Shown here: positions 22,142 through 33,202 of the stretch, piece after piece
Numbering within the stretch: the first letter of the stretch is position 1
Layout: every line of letters begins with the position of its first letter
Assembly: GCA_031216915.1 (NCBI GenBank)
Contig: CM062296.1
Span: 665,137,838-665,201,837, forward strand
Length of the DNA: 64,000 nucleotides
DNA from: Pictodentalium vernedei
Taxonomy: Eukaryota; Mollusca; Scaphopoda; Dentaliida; Dentaliidae
Direction: 5' to 3'
Program-made: the position numbers and the translations under genes
The notes under the pieces: generated by a model
What the model was told of the DNA's origin: nothing
What the model saw: the letters and a program-made list of their open reading frames with translations, nothing else
Database searches by the model: none

Positions 22142-22667
22142 CAGGGGCGGATCCAGGGGGTGCTCTGGGTGCTCGACCCCCCCCCCCCCCCCCCCCCCAC
22201 ACACACACCTACTCACTACTCGCAGTCATCCAAGAAAATTTGAATTTGCAGACATTCTGAAAGAGTGAGAACTTCATCCCAATCACAAGTGTTACTGTAA
22301 TAAGCATACGCGATTACTGTATTTCCGATCCAGCCTCCAATAATCTGTCTTGAAGATTTAATTTCAATAAAATGTAATTGTTATAAGAATGTGCCTGGAA
22401 TTTAACTAGTTACCAATCACAGCTTTTCCCAAAATTGTGAATTTCTTAAAAAAAAATTTAAAATATGCCAATATCCATACAAATATGGATGGCATTTGAA
22501 CCAGTTGAGCTGATTCCAATGTCATCCATATATTTACGGTCTTATGGACAAAGTTTCCACGTATATCAGCTCTGTTCGTAAATATATCTTTGTTCAGCTG
22601 AATCAGTGATGCTATAGTGACGTTCGCCTTCAGCAATAGCTTTACACTATGACAGATGATTGAATGG

Positions 22668-22752
22668 GACAATTTAATATTTAACAAAGAGCATTTGACA
22701 TTGGTGAATGATTCACCAATGTTAAATGCTCTTTGTTAAATATTAAATTGTC
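22668..22752. repeat. 42-bp-arm inverted repeat (snapback)
   Basis: GACAATTTAATATTTAACAA.. (22668-22709) is followed, after a single base, by its reverse complement (22711-22752) with one mismatch. With almost no loop it would extrude as a cruciform or form a long RNA hairpin. It may be a palindromic end-duplication of a small transposon. Confidence 0.93.
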
Positions 22753-23112
22753 GCAACAGTTGAACTTGCTGGATAATGCCTACAGGCATTCTCTAGTAAA
22801 CTGAAACAATTTAATGTTACAGAGCAACATGACATCTAGTATCCAGACTTATTTCTTCGATAACATGAATAAAACAATTAAGCTACTTACCAGTTAAGAT
22901 CAGTTGATGGAACAATGTATTTACACAGTGTACAAGTTTGTGCGTTCACATAGCACGGTAGAAGCGCACAAACTGAGACAGGACTTGGGTGTTTCAGAAG
23001 CGGATCCAGGATTTTGAAATAGAGGGACGTCGCCCTCTATACTTATATGGTCACAAACTGTTGTGATGCAAGTGTGCACATACTATTAATTTAAAGTACG
23101 CACTGGCTTCAA

Positions 23113-23181
23113 TTATTTTATTAGAATTGACTGGGGCGTGCCTTTGCCTTTGGCACGCTCCAGTCAATTCTAACAAAATAA
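23113..23181. repeat. 30-bp-arm inverted repeat with 9-base loop
   Basis: TTATTTTATTAGAATTGACT.. (23113-23142) pairs with 23152-23181 with only a few mismatches around loop TTTGCCTTT. GGCGTGCC and GGCACGC sit next to the loop. Confidence 0.9.
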
Positions 23182-23232
23182 TTTTCAACGACATATACTT
23201 TTTATATCTGATTAATAGACGGGGACGCACGC

Positions 23233-23284
23233 GGCGTGCGCCCCTCTATTTTCTGATTTCTGAGAAAATAGAGGGGCGCACGCC
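23233..23284. repeat. Perfect 22-bp-arm hairpin, 8-base loop
   Basis: GGCGTGCGCCCCTCTATTTT.. (23233-23254) and its exact reverse complement (23263-23284) flank GATTTCTG. It is a third snapback in the same transposon and is GC-rich at its base. Confidence 0.95.
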
Positions 23285-23911
23285 ATGTGCGCCACCGTCT
23301 AAATCTGCCTTTGGGGTGTTTAACATTTAAATAGTATATGCATCTCAAAGTTGACCAGAAGAAATGTGACCCCCCCTCCCCTCGGCCACTCACCCAGTGG
23401 CACCCACCCATCCACACATTCACCCACCTACACACACTCATACTTCATGGAACTTCTGTCGCCCCTGCGTACAACAGGTATGTCATGGTGAAAATTATTA
23501 TATTTCTTCCAGGCAATCCCCGCATTTCAGTTAATTTGATGCAAAATCCAGGGGTGATTATATTTGCTTCTTGGTAGGTAACAATTTCGAATGATTATTT
23601 TGTTTTTCATTGGGCAGTGTCAGTACCATAACTGTTTTTACCAAATTTCAAGCCAAATCGGCAGAAAATAGGTTTAAGAGAAAAGACAAATATAAGACCA
23701 GGATACGTCTCAGATAGCATCTGATGGGTTCCTAATTCAAATTTTTTTCTGGGGGAGGACTCCCAGACCCCCCCAACCCCCCCCCCCCGCTAATTGCTTC
23801 GCGCCTTCGGCGCTCGCAAGGACGGCGCAGAGCGCCGTCACGTTACGCGCCTTCGGCGCTTGCCGACCAACAATAGCACCCCCCCCCTTATAAAAGGGGG
23901 ATCCGCCCCTG

Positions 23912-25590
23912 CCACAGAGTATTAAAGTAGATGGCAGAGTTACAGACGAGCAAGATCAAGTCGCATCAGAACTAGTCAAGCACTGGAAAAACGGTAAACG
24001 ATAAGCGATGGGGCATGGGGAGCCCACCTGGGTGTCCGAATCAGGTCGAGGAAAACCTATCGAACTTCGTGTGCAGCGAAATTAAAACGGAGGAGGTGCG
24101 AAAGGTGGTATCAAAATTAAGGGGTGGAAAAGCGGGAGGAGTGAATGAAATTCCTAACGAGTTTATAAAAAAGGGGGAGAGGAATTCGTGGAAAGCCTAA
24201 CTGTCCTATTCAATCTAGCCATAGAAAATCAAGAGGTCCCAAAGGAGTGGAGAGAAAGCAAAGTGACATTTATTCACAAAAACGTGGAAAAAGACGTTTT
24301 GGATAACTATCGAGGGATCTCTGTCAGTAGCAACATTGGAAAAGTTTTCTGTTAAGTCCTGTATGGGAGACTAGAGGAGGTGATTGAAGAGAAGGGTTTT
24401 TTGGGGAGAAATCCAGAATGGCGTCAGGAAGGGAAGGAGAGTTACTGACCATCTTTTCACGCTATCCCAAATGATAGAAATCCGCGAAAGCAAAAAAGAA
24501 AAAGATGTTTATGGCCTTTTTGGATGTCAGAAAGGCATACGATAGAGTATGGAGGGAGGATATGTGGCGCAAGCTGGAGGCTCTGGGCTTAGGAGGCGAG
24601 TTTGTTGGAATTATGAAAACATTATATAAAGATGTACAGAGTGATCTTAGCCTGGGAAACATTACAACAAAACGTGTGCCTATGGAGATAGGCCTAAAAC
24701 AGGGGTGTATCTTTTCGCCAATCCTGTTTGCATTGTACATCAAAGGTTTAGGAGATGAACTTGAAGATCCCAGGGCTATTTTCTGCACACGATATGGTTC
24801 TAGTGTCATAAAGCGAAGAGGGGCTAACGAAAATAATGAGAATTGTTGGGAAACATGGGAGCAAATGGAGACTCGAACTTAATGAAAGCAAGAGCAAAGT
24901 TATACCTGTGGGCTGCAAAGTGGACACCACTCGAAGGTGGAGAGTGGGTGAGTTCTGCATTCTGGAAGGGAGCAGCAAACTTCTCAGTGTAAGAAAGACA
25001 GGTGATTACGAGTATTTGGGGGTAAATATAAACATTACAGGAAGAGGCATCTACCGAAACCATACAAATAAATTGATTCTGACGGGGAAGCGAATCCTTA
25101 ACCAAATGAAACTTATAGGGAAAAACAGTTTCAATAAGTTTTCGTGGGGGAAACCAGTTGGGAAATGGTGGGGCTGCCAAGTATAACATACGGTACGGAA
25201 GTGGTACCCCTAAACCAGACGGCCGTAAAGAGCTTGGAAATCCCGCAGAACGATGCAGGCCGATGGATAATGGGATCGAATAATGCCGCAGCGCTAAAAG
25301 CAATCAGGGGTGAGCTTGTTGGGTGGATGAGGATCAAGGACGGGATAGACCTGTTGAAACTCGGTTATCTTAATTACTTGGTAAATCTCCCCGACAACCG
25401 ATGGTGTAAAGTAATGTTTCTGAGAATTTTGAACTCAAATATCAAAACGGGGTGGATGGTCCAAGTGAGGGAGCTAGTAGAGAACTACTCATTGGAGAAT
25501 CTCCAACGGACCTGGACGTTGGAGCAAACCAGGGTAAAAAAATCGTCAGAGAAAGGGTCATGGAGGATTGTAACCGTAATTGGCGAGAGG
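23912..25590 (+). pseudogene. LINE-A copy A4, part 2 (reverse transcriptase)
   Basis: The copy resumes at CCACAGAGTATTAAAG and carries the RT: GKAGGVNEIPNEF, ESKVTFIHKN, ISVSSNIGKVF, MAFLDVRKAYDRVW and GLKQGCIFSPILFALYIKGL. The active-site FADD block is destroyed: about 30 codons between LGDEL and LKIPG are deleted and the frame reads ARAIFCTRYGSSV instead. The C-terminal connection region follows to 25590, where the LTR retrotransposon interrupts it at GGCGAGAGG. The longest piece is 24505-24882. Confidence 0.85.
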
Positions 25591-26738
25591 TGTTACGCGG
25601 CCCTAAGGATCGTCTGACTTGAAGGACTCGAATGGCGTCTTCCAAGGGTGGCTCCTTTGTTCTACAACAAGGGCAGCGCGATGTGTTGTGTATGTGGCAA
25701 ACTATGGCTACTTGAAGGGGTTACCACTACCGATTAACTAGAGAGTCATTAAATACAACTGGAACTCATCGACACAGTTTCTACTAATGTTTATTCATTC
25801 TATCAACAAATTCAACAAGTGCCTGGAGCTGGAACATCACCACTCAATCTTCAGCTTCTCTGCCAATGCACGATGTCTTCTACATAACTTAACAAATAGC
25901 CTAACCGCGACGCGACTTTACTAATAAATTCTAAGTGGCTTTTTCACTCAAAGCCCATGCTATGTAGCTCGAGCTCTTCACTGTCGGTTGGTAGATCAGG
26001 CGGCGACTGACTATTTCTAGTCGAGCTAGAGGATTATATACTTCTACAGTCAGCTTGATTCAGAGCTACGTGACTCGGAAGTCGTAAACAACTCGTGATG
26101 AGTTTCATCCTAACCCCCACACGTCATCTTGCAACAGCCGAAACCCACAGCGGGTCTATTGAAGCGACTAATAGTGTAATCACCCTCTCTTAGCGTTTAG
26201 CAGTTATTGAGTGAAATACGGTGAGGCCTTCGACCTTCATTATTTCTCAGTTATAACTTGTCGATCAAGTGTGTCACTCTACAAGCTGGTCCCAAGTCAA
26301 GTTATCCCAGATGTTGTTTGAGAGATTAATGACCCGGTATGAAGCCTGCAGAGATCTCCACATTTGAGGACTACTTCAACAATCCGAATATAAATTACCA
26401 TACTTAGAACTACCGGGTGTTGTCTCTGTTGACTCTTAAAAACCTCTTATCGTACTGTGATGGTCAGCTGTTCATTAACTCATAAGTAGATTTAAAGTAT
26501 TTTGTTTATTCTTCTCCCCACTTGTAATACTTATCACACAGTGACTTATAAGTTCTTAGTCCTAAATCAATTCTCACGGGGATTGCCAGATGTGTACTTT
26601 ATTAAAATTATAATTTGCACTCGGCCACCGTGGTTTGACTAATAACAAGAATTTCTGTTCAGTAATTGTAAGATTTGAGATTTTAGAAATAACTGAATTC
26701 TAACAGCTTGTCTGGAACTCTAAAATAAAGAAAATACA
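25591..26738 (-). repeat. 3' LTR, about 1148 bp
   Basis: Read on the minus strand it begins TGTATTTTC just after a G-rich tract and ends CCGCGTAACA, giving TG..CA ends. From 26196 to 26705 it matches 37987-38506 closely. Bases 25614-26196 have no counterpart in the other LTR, and the first 33 bases (26706-26738) differ from it. It probably supplies the polyadenylation signals. Confidence 0.85.
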
Positions 26739-26750
26739 ATCCCCCAAAAT
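26739..26750 (-). other. Candidate polypurine tract
   Basis: Minus-strand TTTTGGGGGAT lies immediately before the 3' LTR start. The position fits the plus-strand primer of LTR elements. The purine run is short, so the call is tentative. Confidence 0.4.
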
Positions 26751-26800
26751 ATATATACAATTAGGATCACATTAGCATGGCAACGGCTCTCCTTTATAAG

Positions 26801-27127
26801 TTATACCTCCCCTGGTGGTGGAAACCAGAAAGAGGTATGTGGGCTGCGAAAACCACTATGGACACAAGTAGCTGGTTGCCAATGAATAGTTTGGCGACAA
26901 TGTGGACAAACCCGGTGTTCGTCCATCCACTGCAGACCACACGCTTCGTGAACGCAATGCCTGCACCTTGGACACTGAAGCTCCACCTCTGGTTGTATCG
27001 CAACGACCTCTAGGCATATGCAACAATTCTCCCCAGTTCCTGTAACAAGTCGTGGGGATGTCAATTGTCTTTGTTGCTGCTCCTTATGGCGATAAAGAGC
27101 TGTCATGACCATATGGTACATTGACAT
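26801..27127 (-). CDS. RING-H2 finger protein encoded by the LTR element
   Basis: An uninterrupted 108-codon ORF starts at ATG 27127, between the accessory ORFs and the 3' LTR. Residues 35-77 give a full RING-H2 pattern: C35-x2-C38-x16-C55-x-H57-x2-H60-x2-C63-x10-C74-x2-C77 (core CPRCRHCVHEACGLQW, then CPHC). RING-H2 proteins usually act as E3 ubiquitin ligases by recruiting an E2. The Trp at position 67 fits E2 binding in that family. Beyond the finger there is only a basic/Gln-rich N-terminus. Its role for the element is inference: it may modify a host factor or viral protein. It is the only accessory ORF without a stop. Confidence 0.75.
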   Translation of the reverse strand: MSMYHMVMTALYRHKEQQQRQLTSPRLVTGTGENCCICLEVVAIQPEVELQCPRCRHCVHEACGLQWMDEHRVCPHCRQTIHWQPATCVHSGFRSPHTSFWFPPPGEV

Positions 27128-27268
27128 TTGTTTTTCTTGATGATGAGTTTCTCATACATCATCGCCGCAGAAGGTGATTTTCAACTTAAAAGTATCAATA
27201 ACCTCTTCTACGTACTCTCCTTCATGGAACGGCCTCACTAATCCAGGATTCGGTAATTGGTCAGCCAC

Positions 27269-27721
27269 TCATTCTCCCATCGACCATGTGTAGGCCGTGT
27301 GATTAAAGTATCTACCATCCCAGCGGTAGTCACTCCAATAACTGACCACACTTTCAGTCATAATGCGGTGGGTGATCTGTGCTTCCCGGGGTGGACTAAC
27401 ACCTTCAACCAACCTAGGAAGGAGGAGTCGTCCCTTTGGGGTAATACAATAACAATAGTATACCTCATACAACACATATTCGTTTTGGTTGGTCTCTACA
27501 TTATAACGTAGAACCTCCCAATAATGAACCCGAAGTTGGGAGCGTCGCATGCCCTCCATATCAAATGGAAAAAAATGACTTGCCATAGCCTGGCAAAAAA
27601 CATCCAACCTGTTTGTCTTGCACATCAGCCAGGATTCTTTCCCTGCCCAATCAAACTACTGACGGTACTGCTGTTGTTCTTCTACGTATTCGTCAAGTTC
27701 CAGTAAATACGCCGATACCAT
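27269..27721 (-). pseudogene. Accessory ORF II of the LTR element, unrecognised
   Basis: A frame of about 150 codons runs from ATG 27721, with one in-frame TAG near 27658, to a stop at 27269. It starts with an acidic Glu/Gln-rich stretch and continues with aromatic-rich sequence (RVHYWEVLRYNVETNQNEYV, YWSDYRWDGRYFNHTAYTW). No signal peptide, transmembrane segment or known motif is visible. It is followed 141 bases later by the RING-H2 ORF, and the two may come from one spliced or bicistronic mRNA. Confidence 0.5.
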
Positions 27722-28174
27722 GTTTTACACAAATATTTCTTTTGAACCTTAAAATACTAGTACAAGAACAAAAAAAGAAAATTTTATATTTTATATATAT
27801 ATCTATACTGCCCTGAGACACGCCCTAATTCCCTCCCCACTCCCCTGGGTATACGTGCTTCTAGTACCTCTCTTGACAGTCAAGCCACACCCCGTACTAG
27901 TTTTTCTGGTTGTCTTGTATTGTAGGGTATCTGGTGAGTACTTATCTACACCCTGCCAGATCCCTCACTTGAATCGTCTAAATTTTCAAACAATGTTTTA
28001 AATGTCAATTTTCGTAGCAAATCGAATGGAAGATAGTACCAAATAAGACAATCACATGCGACCCGTACTCTCTCAACATCGCCCCTCATCTCCACTCTTT
28101 AATACAATCTCAGGTAAAGAGTAGTAGCAACATTGACAGAGTATTCGATGGAGCCCTATATCTTGGAGATTCAC

Positions 28175-28950
28175 TCAGCAGGTGGCAGCCCCACTAAATT
28201 ATAAATTCTGTAAATCCTCCCTGGACTGGAGTAAAAATGAAAATGAAGCCCATCATAAGCTGGGTGACGTCGATGGTACATCAAATATCTAACATCAGGT
28301 CTAACTCTGCATCAGACACGAAGAATTCTTCTCCATAGGGTGACAGAGAATCTGCGTGGTACTCTCCACTGTTGCCGGAGAATGTTCATTCTAGAAATCT
28401 GATGGCTTTGTTCGTCCACACCCAGGTCAGCCATGGGTACACACTCATAGCCACCAGGAGCATTCGAACATTCTCTAACCTCTACTTCAAATCCGCATGC
28501 ACTTGGGCCCTCCCGGCACCGATAACCAATTAAATCTGGACAGTTTTGGATCTCAATAAAATCTGAACGCATCTCAAAGACAACCAATCTTGCACTTACT
28601 GTTAAAACCATATACCGTTCTATTTCTATAAACATGCGATTATGCATGAAATCGGTAAACATACATCCAAATGTGGTCTCCCTATTTAACGTATCAACAT
28701 TATAAACCCTACAAAAATCTGACTGATAGGTATTTGGTCGCACTATATAATAGTGTCGCCTCCTAGGTTCACAGTGAACAGTACAATGTTCGCAACAAAC
28801 ATATTGACAGGCATACTGTCATGTTGTCTCATCCACATATGGAAATAATTGTCTACGCAGGTGTCGTAAACAATCCCCATAACCAGCTTGATAATCATCG
28901 TCATTGTTTATATCTAGATCAGAATCAGAGTCTATTTCGGCTGCAGCCAT
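28175..28950 (-). pseudogene. Accessory ORF I of the LTR element, Cys-rich, unrecognised
   Basis: The frame opens at ATG 28950 with an acidic start (AEIDSDSDLDINNDDDY). It continues through TGA codons near 28819 and 28309 and ends near 28175. The centre is Cys/His-rich (CQYVCCEHCTVHCE, later CPDLIGYRCREGPSACGFE), suggesting metal binding or a disulfide-rich fold. Beyond this nothing is recognisable. The constant frame across two stops argues it was a real gene until recently. Confidence 0.5.
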
Positions 28951-29017
28951 TGTTTATCTTACTACTTTATTTACACAATCTCTCTAGACTATCTATTGCC
29001 TTTGTCTTTATTGTCAC

Positions 29018-31254
29018 TTACACAGAAGAGGTAACCTCTTCTAATTCATCATTATTGAGTCCCTTATTACTTATTGTTGCACTCACTGTATCCATTTCAG
29101 CGTCATAGTGTACCTTAGGATACAGTCGTTTTCGCAACACAGGTGACTTCTTCACTGCTCGTTGAAGCGTTTGTCGCATTAGTTCTACAATCTCTTTTGG
29201 TGGAGATCTAGTTCCAACTGGTACTTCTACTGGTGGAGCCGATGGTTCTGAAGATAGAACTGTCGTTTGGTTAGTTGACTGCATAGGCACATGAACATAA
29301 GTCGAAAGTTCTTTCTTTCTTCCACCTAGCACAACATCATTCAACACCTTAAACTCGCTTTCCGAAAAGTCATGTCTAGCTCTGTGCTTCTTACGCTTTG
29401 TTTGCAAGACCCAATTTAGCATTCGAATATGGCTACGTTTTCGAATACACCTCACAAGTACATAAAGCATCAAAACAATGACTACTATCCCAACGAAATA
29501 TGCCCATTTAGGTACAGTGAACGGTTCTTCAGGTACTAGCTGCACTGCATCAAGTTCACGGACTAGATCATTCATGGGTAGATTATTGAGATGACTTAAC
29601 GTTTTTGGCATGGTGAAAGTGGTTAAATTTACTCGTTCAATGACAGGCTTCCAGACCTGTCTCTGATGAAATGAAAAATTAGGTAACACAGTTCTAGACA
29701 TTAATTGGTAGGTGGTATTGTCACGACCATGAAAATAACTATGCAGTAACAATTGTCCACTCGTTGCCATACACAAAGGTTTTAATTCAAATAACCCTAT
29801 AGGTGGCATTATTCTACGTGGTTTAGGTTTTTTTCGTTTTGAACAAGTTATCGAGAACCGCAATGGTACATCCATTGTAACATACCATAACCATTCCTTG
29901 ATGCATGTTGCAAAAGGCAAATCAATGTGTAACTAAATTTCAGCCGTACATAGCTTGTCAATCTCCTCTCGTATATTTAAAAATAAGGATAACATACAAC
30001 TCAATGTTGTTTGTATGGTTCGTATAGCTCCCACCAGTGGACAAGAGTTTCTTATCATCCACACACTTATCATGTCCTATTTTGGATATGTATCGAATTC
30101 TCTGTTTGTCTACAATTAACGTATCTGCTTCTGATTGATATATTGTGACTAACTTACTCATGTGAGGCGATACATTGGCAGTGATATTTCTCAAGGGCAC
30201 AGGCAACGCCTTCAGACGAAAGATCTCAAATTGAAAATTTGTGTTCACCAAAGGTATCTTTACTATGATGACTAATTTATCTTGAGTAAAGATGGTTGCC
30301 GTGGTTAACAGATGGTAGTATTGCCATAATTCTTTCTCCATATCTAAAGGTAATTGTGTACGGTCCTCGAGCTTCCCCTGTAGACTGCGTAACACAGTTA
30401 TTAACAAGGTCGGGGTGACGATTCATGGGGATAGTTTTTCATCCACCAATATATCCATCTGCTCATGCGCATCACCCATATAAGTCTCGGCATAAGTTTT
30501 ATTTGAGTCACCACTATTTCTAGCTGGTGATATGCATGCGTAAAATGTTCAATCAAGGCAAGATGATTCTCTACATCTTGTAGCTGTCGGGTAACTTCAG
30601 CCCAAAAATCAGCTACTATTCTAGACAAGTTCAATAGGAATTCCTTATTCTCTTATACTGCTGCATAGGTCAATCTGATCATAGTTGAACTTTGCCTTTG
30701 CACGTGGTGCATTAGCTCTTGATTCCTTGACAATCAGTTCAAGTTTTTCGTAATTCCTCTTAGATCCGATTCAGTAACAGTGCCAAGTAGAAAACTCAAT
30801 CCTGCGCCAATAAAATTAAATAGTCTTATGCTTCTTACGCGACGTTGAGGGTGTATGACCACTTAACTTGCAATAATCATTCAGGTCCTGTTTTACTCGT
30901 TCATAGCGATCATTAATGAACCTTATCTCTTGGTACATATCCGTTATCATCGATCGTAATGCAATATTAAGTATTTCATTCACACTGCCATACGTTTCAC
31001 AGACTTGCTCAAAATTTTCATCAATTGCTTCATAATATCTATTTTGTGTTTGACACTTGGACACCCAAGTGTTCCATAAACTGTATAAAAGGTTGTACTT
31101 CTTGTACGTAAACGGTCGACCAATCACTATTAACCATGTAAACTTCCTTCACTTTTGTGAATATCACATTGTTTCTAATTATTACCCCAGTAGTAGTCCC
31201 TTTTACGGCTACCAATAACAAACTTCCAATAAAACACCAGTGCAACATCATGCT
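29018..31254 (-). pseudogene. Envelope-like glycoprotein region, broken
   Basis: The region starts near 31251 with a hydrophobic signal-peptide-like segment (MMLHWCFIGSLLLVAVKG). After a frame change comes a helical part (to 30816). A basic cluster follows, then a Gly-rich hydrophobic stretch at about 30845-30745, which resembles the cleavage site and fusion peptide of baculovirus F-type envelope proteins found in errantiviruses. The C-terminal piece (29920-29018) has a transmembrane helix at 29500-29447 followed by a basic cytoplasmic tail of about 140 residues. At least four frame breaks separate the pieces (near 31100, 30816, 30730, 30400 and 29940). Its normal role would be membrane fusion. 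Family assignment is from motif layout only. Confidence 0.6.
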
Positions 31255-31504
31255 CCTACAATGAGAACGAAAGCATGGGTTAACATGGTGGGTGATTCTC
31301 ATACCAATACAATCAATTACTCCATAATTCATTGTGCACCCGTGAACATCTGGAAGTATTCTAAACCCAGCAAAACCGCTTTATTGGTTCGCGACACCAA
31401 CAGCAGTCTGGCTGGAGTTTCAATTTCTGCCAAATCATAAATCAATACAATTTTGTCACCCACACTCGCACCCCGTCTCCCTCCATGCAGAGCTATGTTG
31501 TACT

Positions 31505-33193
31505 TTAATCAGTGGTACTCCAGGGAACAGCTTCAGTGACCTCTGTACCACAAGCTGTTTCACCTCCACCATTATTATGTAAGACATTTCTAATTTTACT
31601 AATTAATTTCCCAATTTCTGTACTTTTGCTCTCATTTTCTGTCTTACATTGCATATTTACCTCCATCGGTGCATCCGATAGAAGCACCTGCGTGGCTTTC
31701 TTATGTTCTCTGTAACGTCGTAACCGATGCCTTAACTCTTCAAGAGGTACACTCTCTTCTTCAGACAAGGCATGTTCGCTTATTTCAAATCAGAGGACAT
31801 AATGGATTGCCTGGTTCATTTTCCTCTTCACTCTCACTACTGTCTTCACTGGCAGTAGAAGCTTGTACTGGTGGCATTACATATCTCTGTGTTCTGCACC
31901 ACCTATCCAGTGCTGGGACTTCCCACTCTTGTGGAGCTAAACTTAGATTTTCCCCATGACACTTTATAACTCGTCCTGTCGACTGATCTTTTATTCTATA
32001 ACTCACTGGGCCCGTTTTTTCTATAACTCGGAAAGGATATTCCCACTTTTTCTCCAACTTACCTTTTGATCTCCCGTCTCGATACATAACGGGGTCACCT
32101 ACTTCAAACTGAATGTCTTTTGCTTTTTCATTCCCTAAGCATTGTTGTTTCGTGACACGTTTTTGTTGTTGAGCTTACTGTTGGGCAAATGCCTTATGCT
32201 GTTCTTGGATAGTGATTTTATGGGGTTCCTCTCCCATATTTTTCCGTCTGGGTTTCAAAATAGTGTCCAATGGTAAAACCACATCCCTTGCATACAGCAG
32301 ATAATAGGGAGAGAATCCAGAGGATTCACTCCCATTAAATCTGATGGCCGCAGGAGCTTGGCTAATGAACAGATCCCAAACTTCAAGATTTTTCTGTGAC
32401 ATTTTCGCCAAGACGTCATTCAGGGTTTGATGAAAACATTTGACCTTACCATTAGACTGAGGGTGTTAATATGAAGTGGTCACATGGTGAATTTTCAGAT
32501 GTTCAGTCAAATATTTCATTACCTCATTGCAATTTTTGGATCCATTGTCCATCAACAATTCCAATGGAAGCCAAATCTTGGGAATATTTGGTCTATTAAC
32601 AAATTTGCAGCTGTTTCCACTTTCTTGTCTGGTACTGGAAATGCTTCAGGCCATCCAGAATACATGTCAATAAAAGTGACTATGTATCTGTTCCCAGAGA
32701 GTGTAGTTGGGAATGGAACACTCATATCCAAAGCTATTTTTGCAAAGGGATATGGCGGTCTATTGGCCTCTTGCTTCGGTAAGTGGACTTTCCTTGTATT
32801 CTGAGCTCGACAGGTAAGACATTTCTCAACATATTGATAAATGTGCTTTTATAAATCTGGTCAGTAATATTTTCTACTAATATTATAATGCACTTTATCA
32901 ATCCCTAAATGTCCTAAGTCATCATGGTATTGTCTCAACACCTTTCCTGTCAAATGATCAGGTACACATAACCTCACTTGTGGGTTATCATCTGTAGCAC
33001 TGATATGATGTAATACTTCTTCTATTACCATATATCTACTACTAATATTGGTTGGGCTATTACTACCAAGATATTTCTTTTTAATTTCCATAAGTCTACT
33101 ATTTTTTTCCTGCTCTACTTTCATATCCAAATCTTGATAATTAACCTTCTCAGGCTCCATGGCTGAAATTGAACTTTGTGTGGTTACTGACAC
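31505..33193 (-). pseudogene. Integrase of the LTR element, inactivated
   Basis: Catalyses insertion of element cDNA. The N-terminal zinc region has HDDLGHLGIDKVHYNISRKY (about 32935-32865). The DDE core spans about 32820-32410, with an aspartate in the stretch before FPTTLSG and another in LLMDNGS (near 32550). The third catalytic position reads NGKVKCFHQTLND (about 32446-32410), Lys where Glu is expected, with a TAA six codons upstream. A GPY/F-like C-terminal module (WEYPFRVIEKTGPVSYRI) lies at 32051-31998. An acidic tail and a short final ORF (31768-31505) follow. No chromodomain is evident. Confidence 0.8.
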
Positions 33194-33202
33194 ATGGGCA
33201 AA

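Larger units (their letters stand above)
22142..23911. mobile_element. DNA transposon (non-autonomous) with 13-bp TIRs
   Basis: CAGGGGCGGATCC at 22142-22154 is exactly inverted at 23899-23911. CCACA flanks both ends (22137-22141 and 23912-23916), and removing the insert restores the LINE-A sequence GTAACCCACAGAGTATTAAAG seen in A1. The TIR starts CAGGGG as in hAT-like elements, but the 5-bp duplication is not the usual 8 bp. No transposase is visible. The interior holds three long perfect or near-perfect hairpins, C-runs and GGCGC palindromes, and may itself be composite. Confidence 0.8.

Noticed and set aside
23797-23870. Palindromic GCGCCTTCGGCGC series resembling bacterial REP elements or terminators
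   Set aside because: The context is a eukaryotic transposon interior, no U-tract follows and no gene ends nearby.
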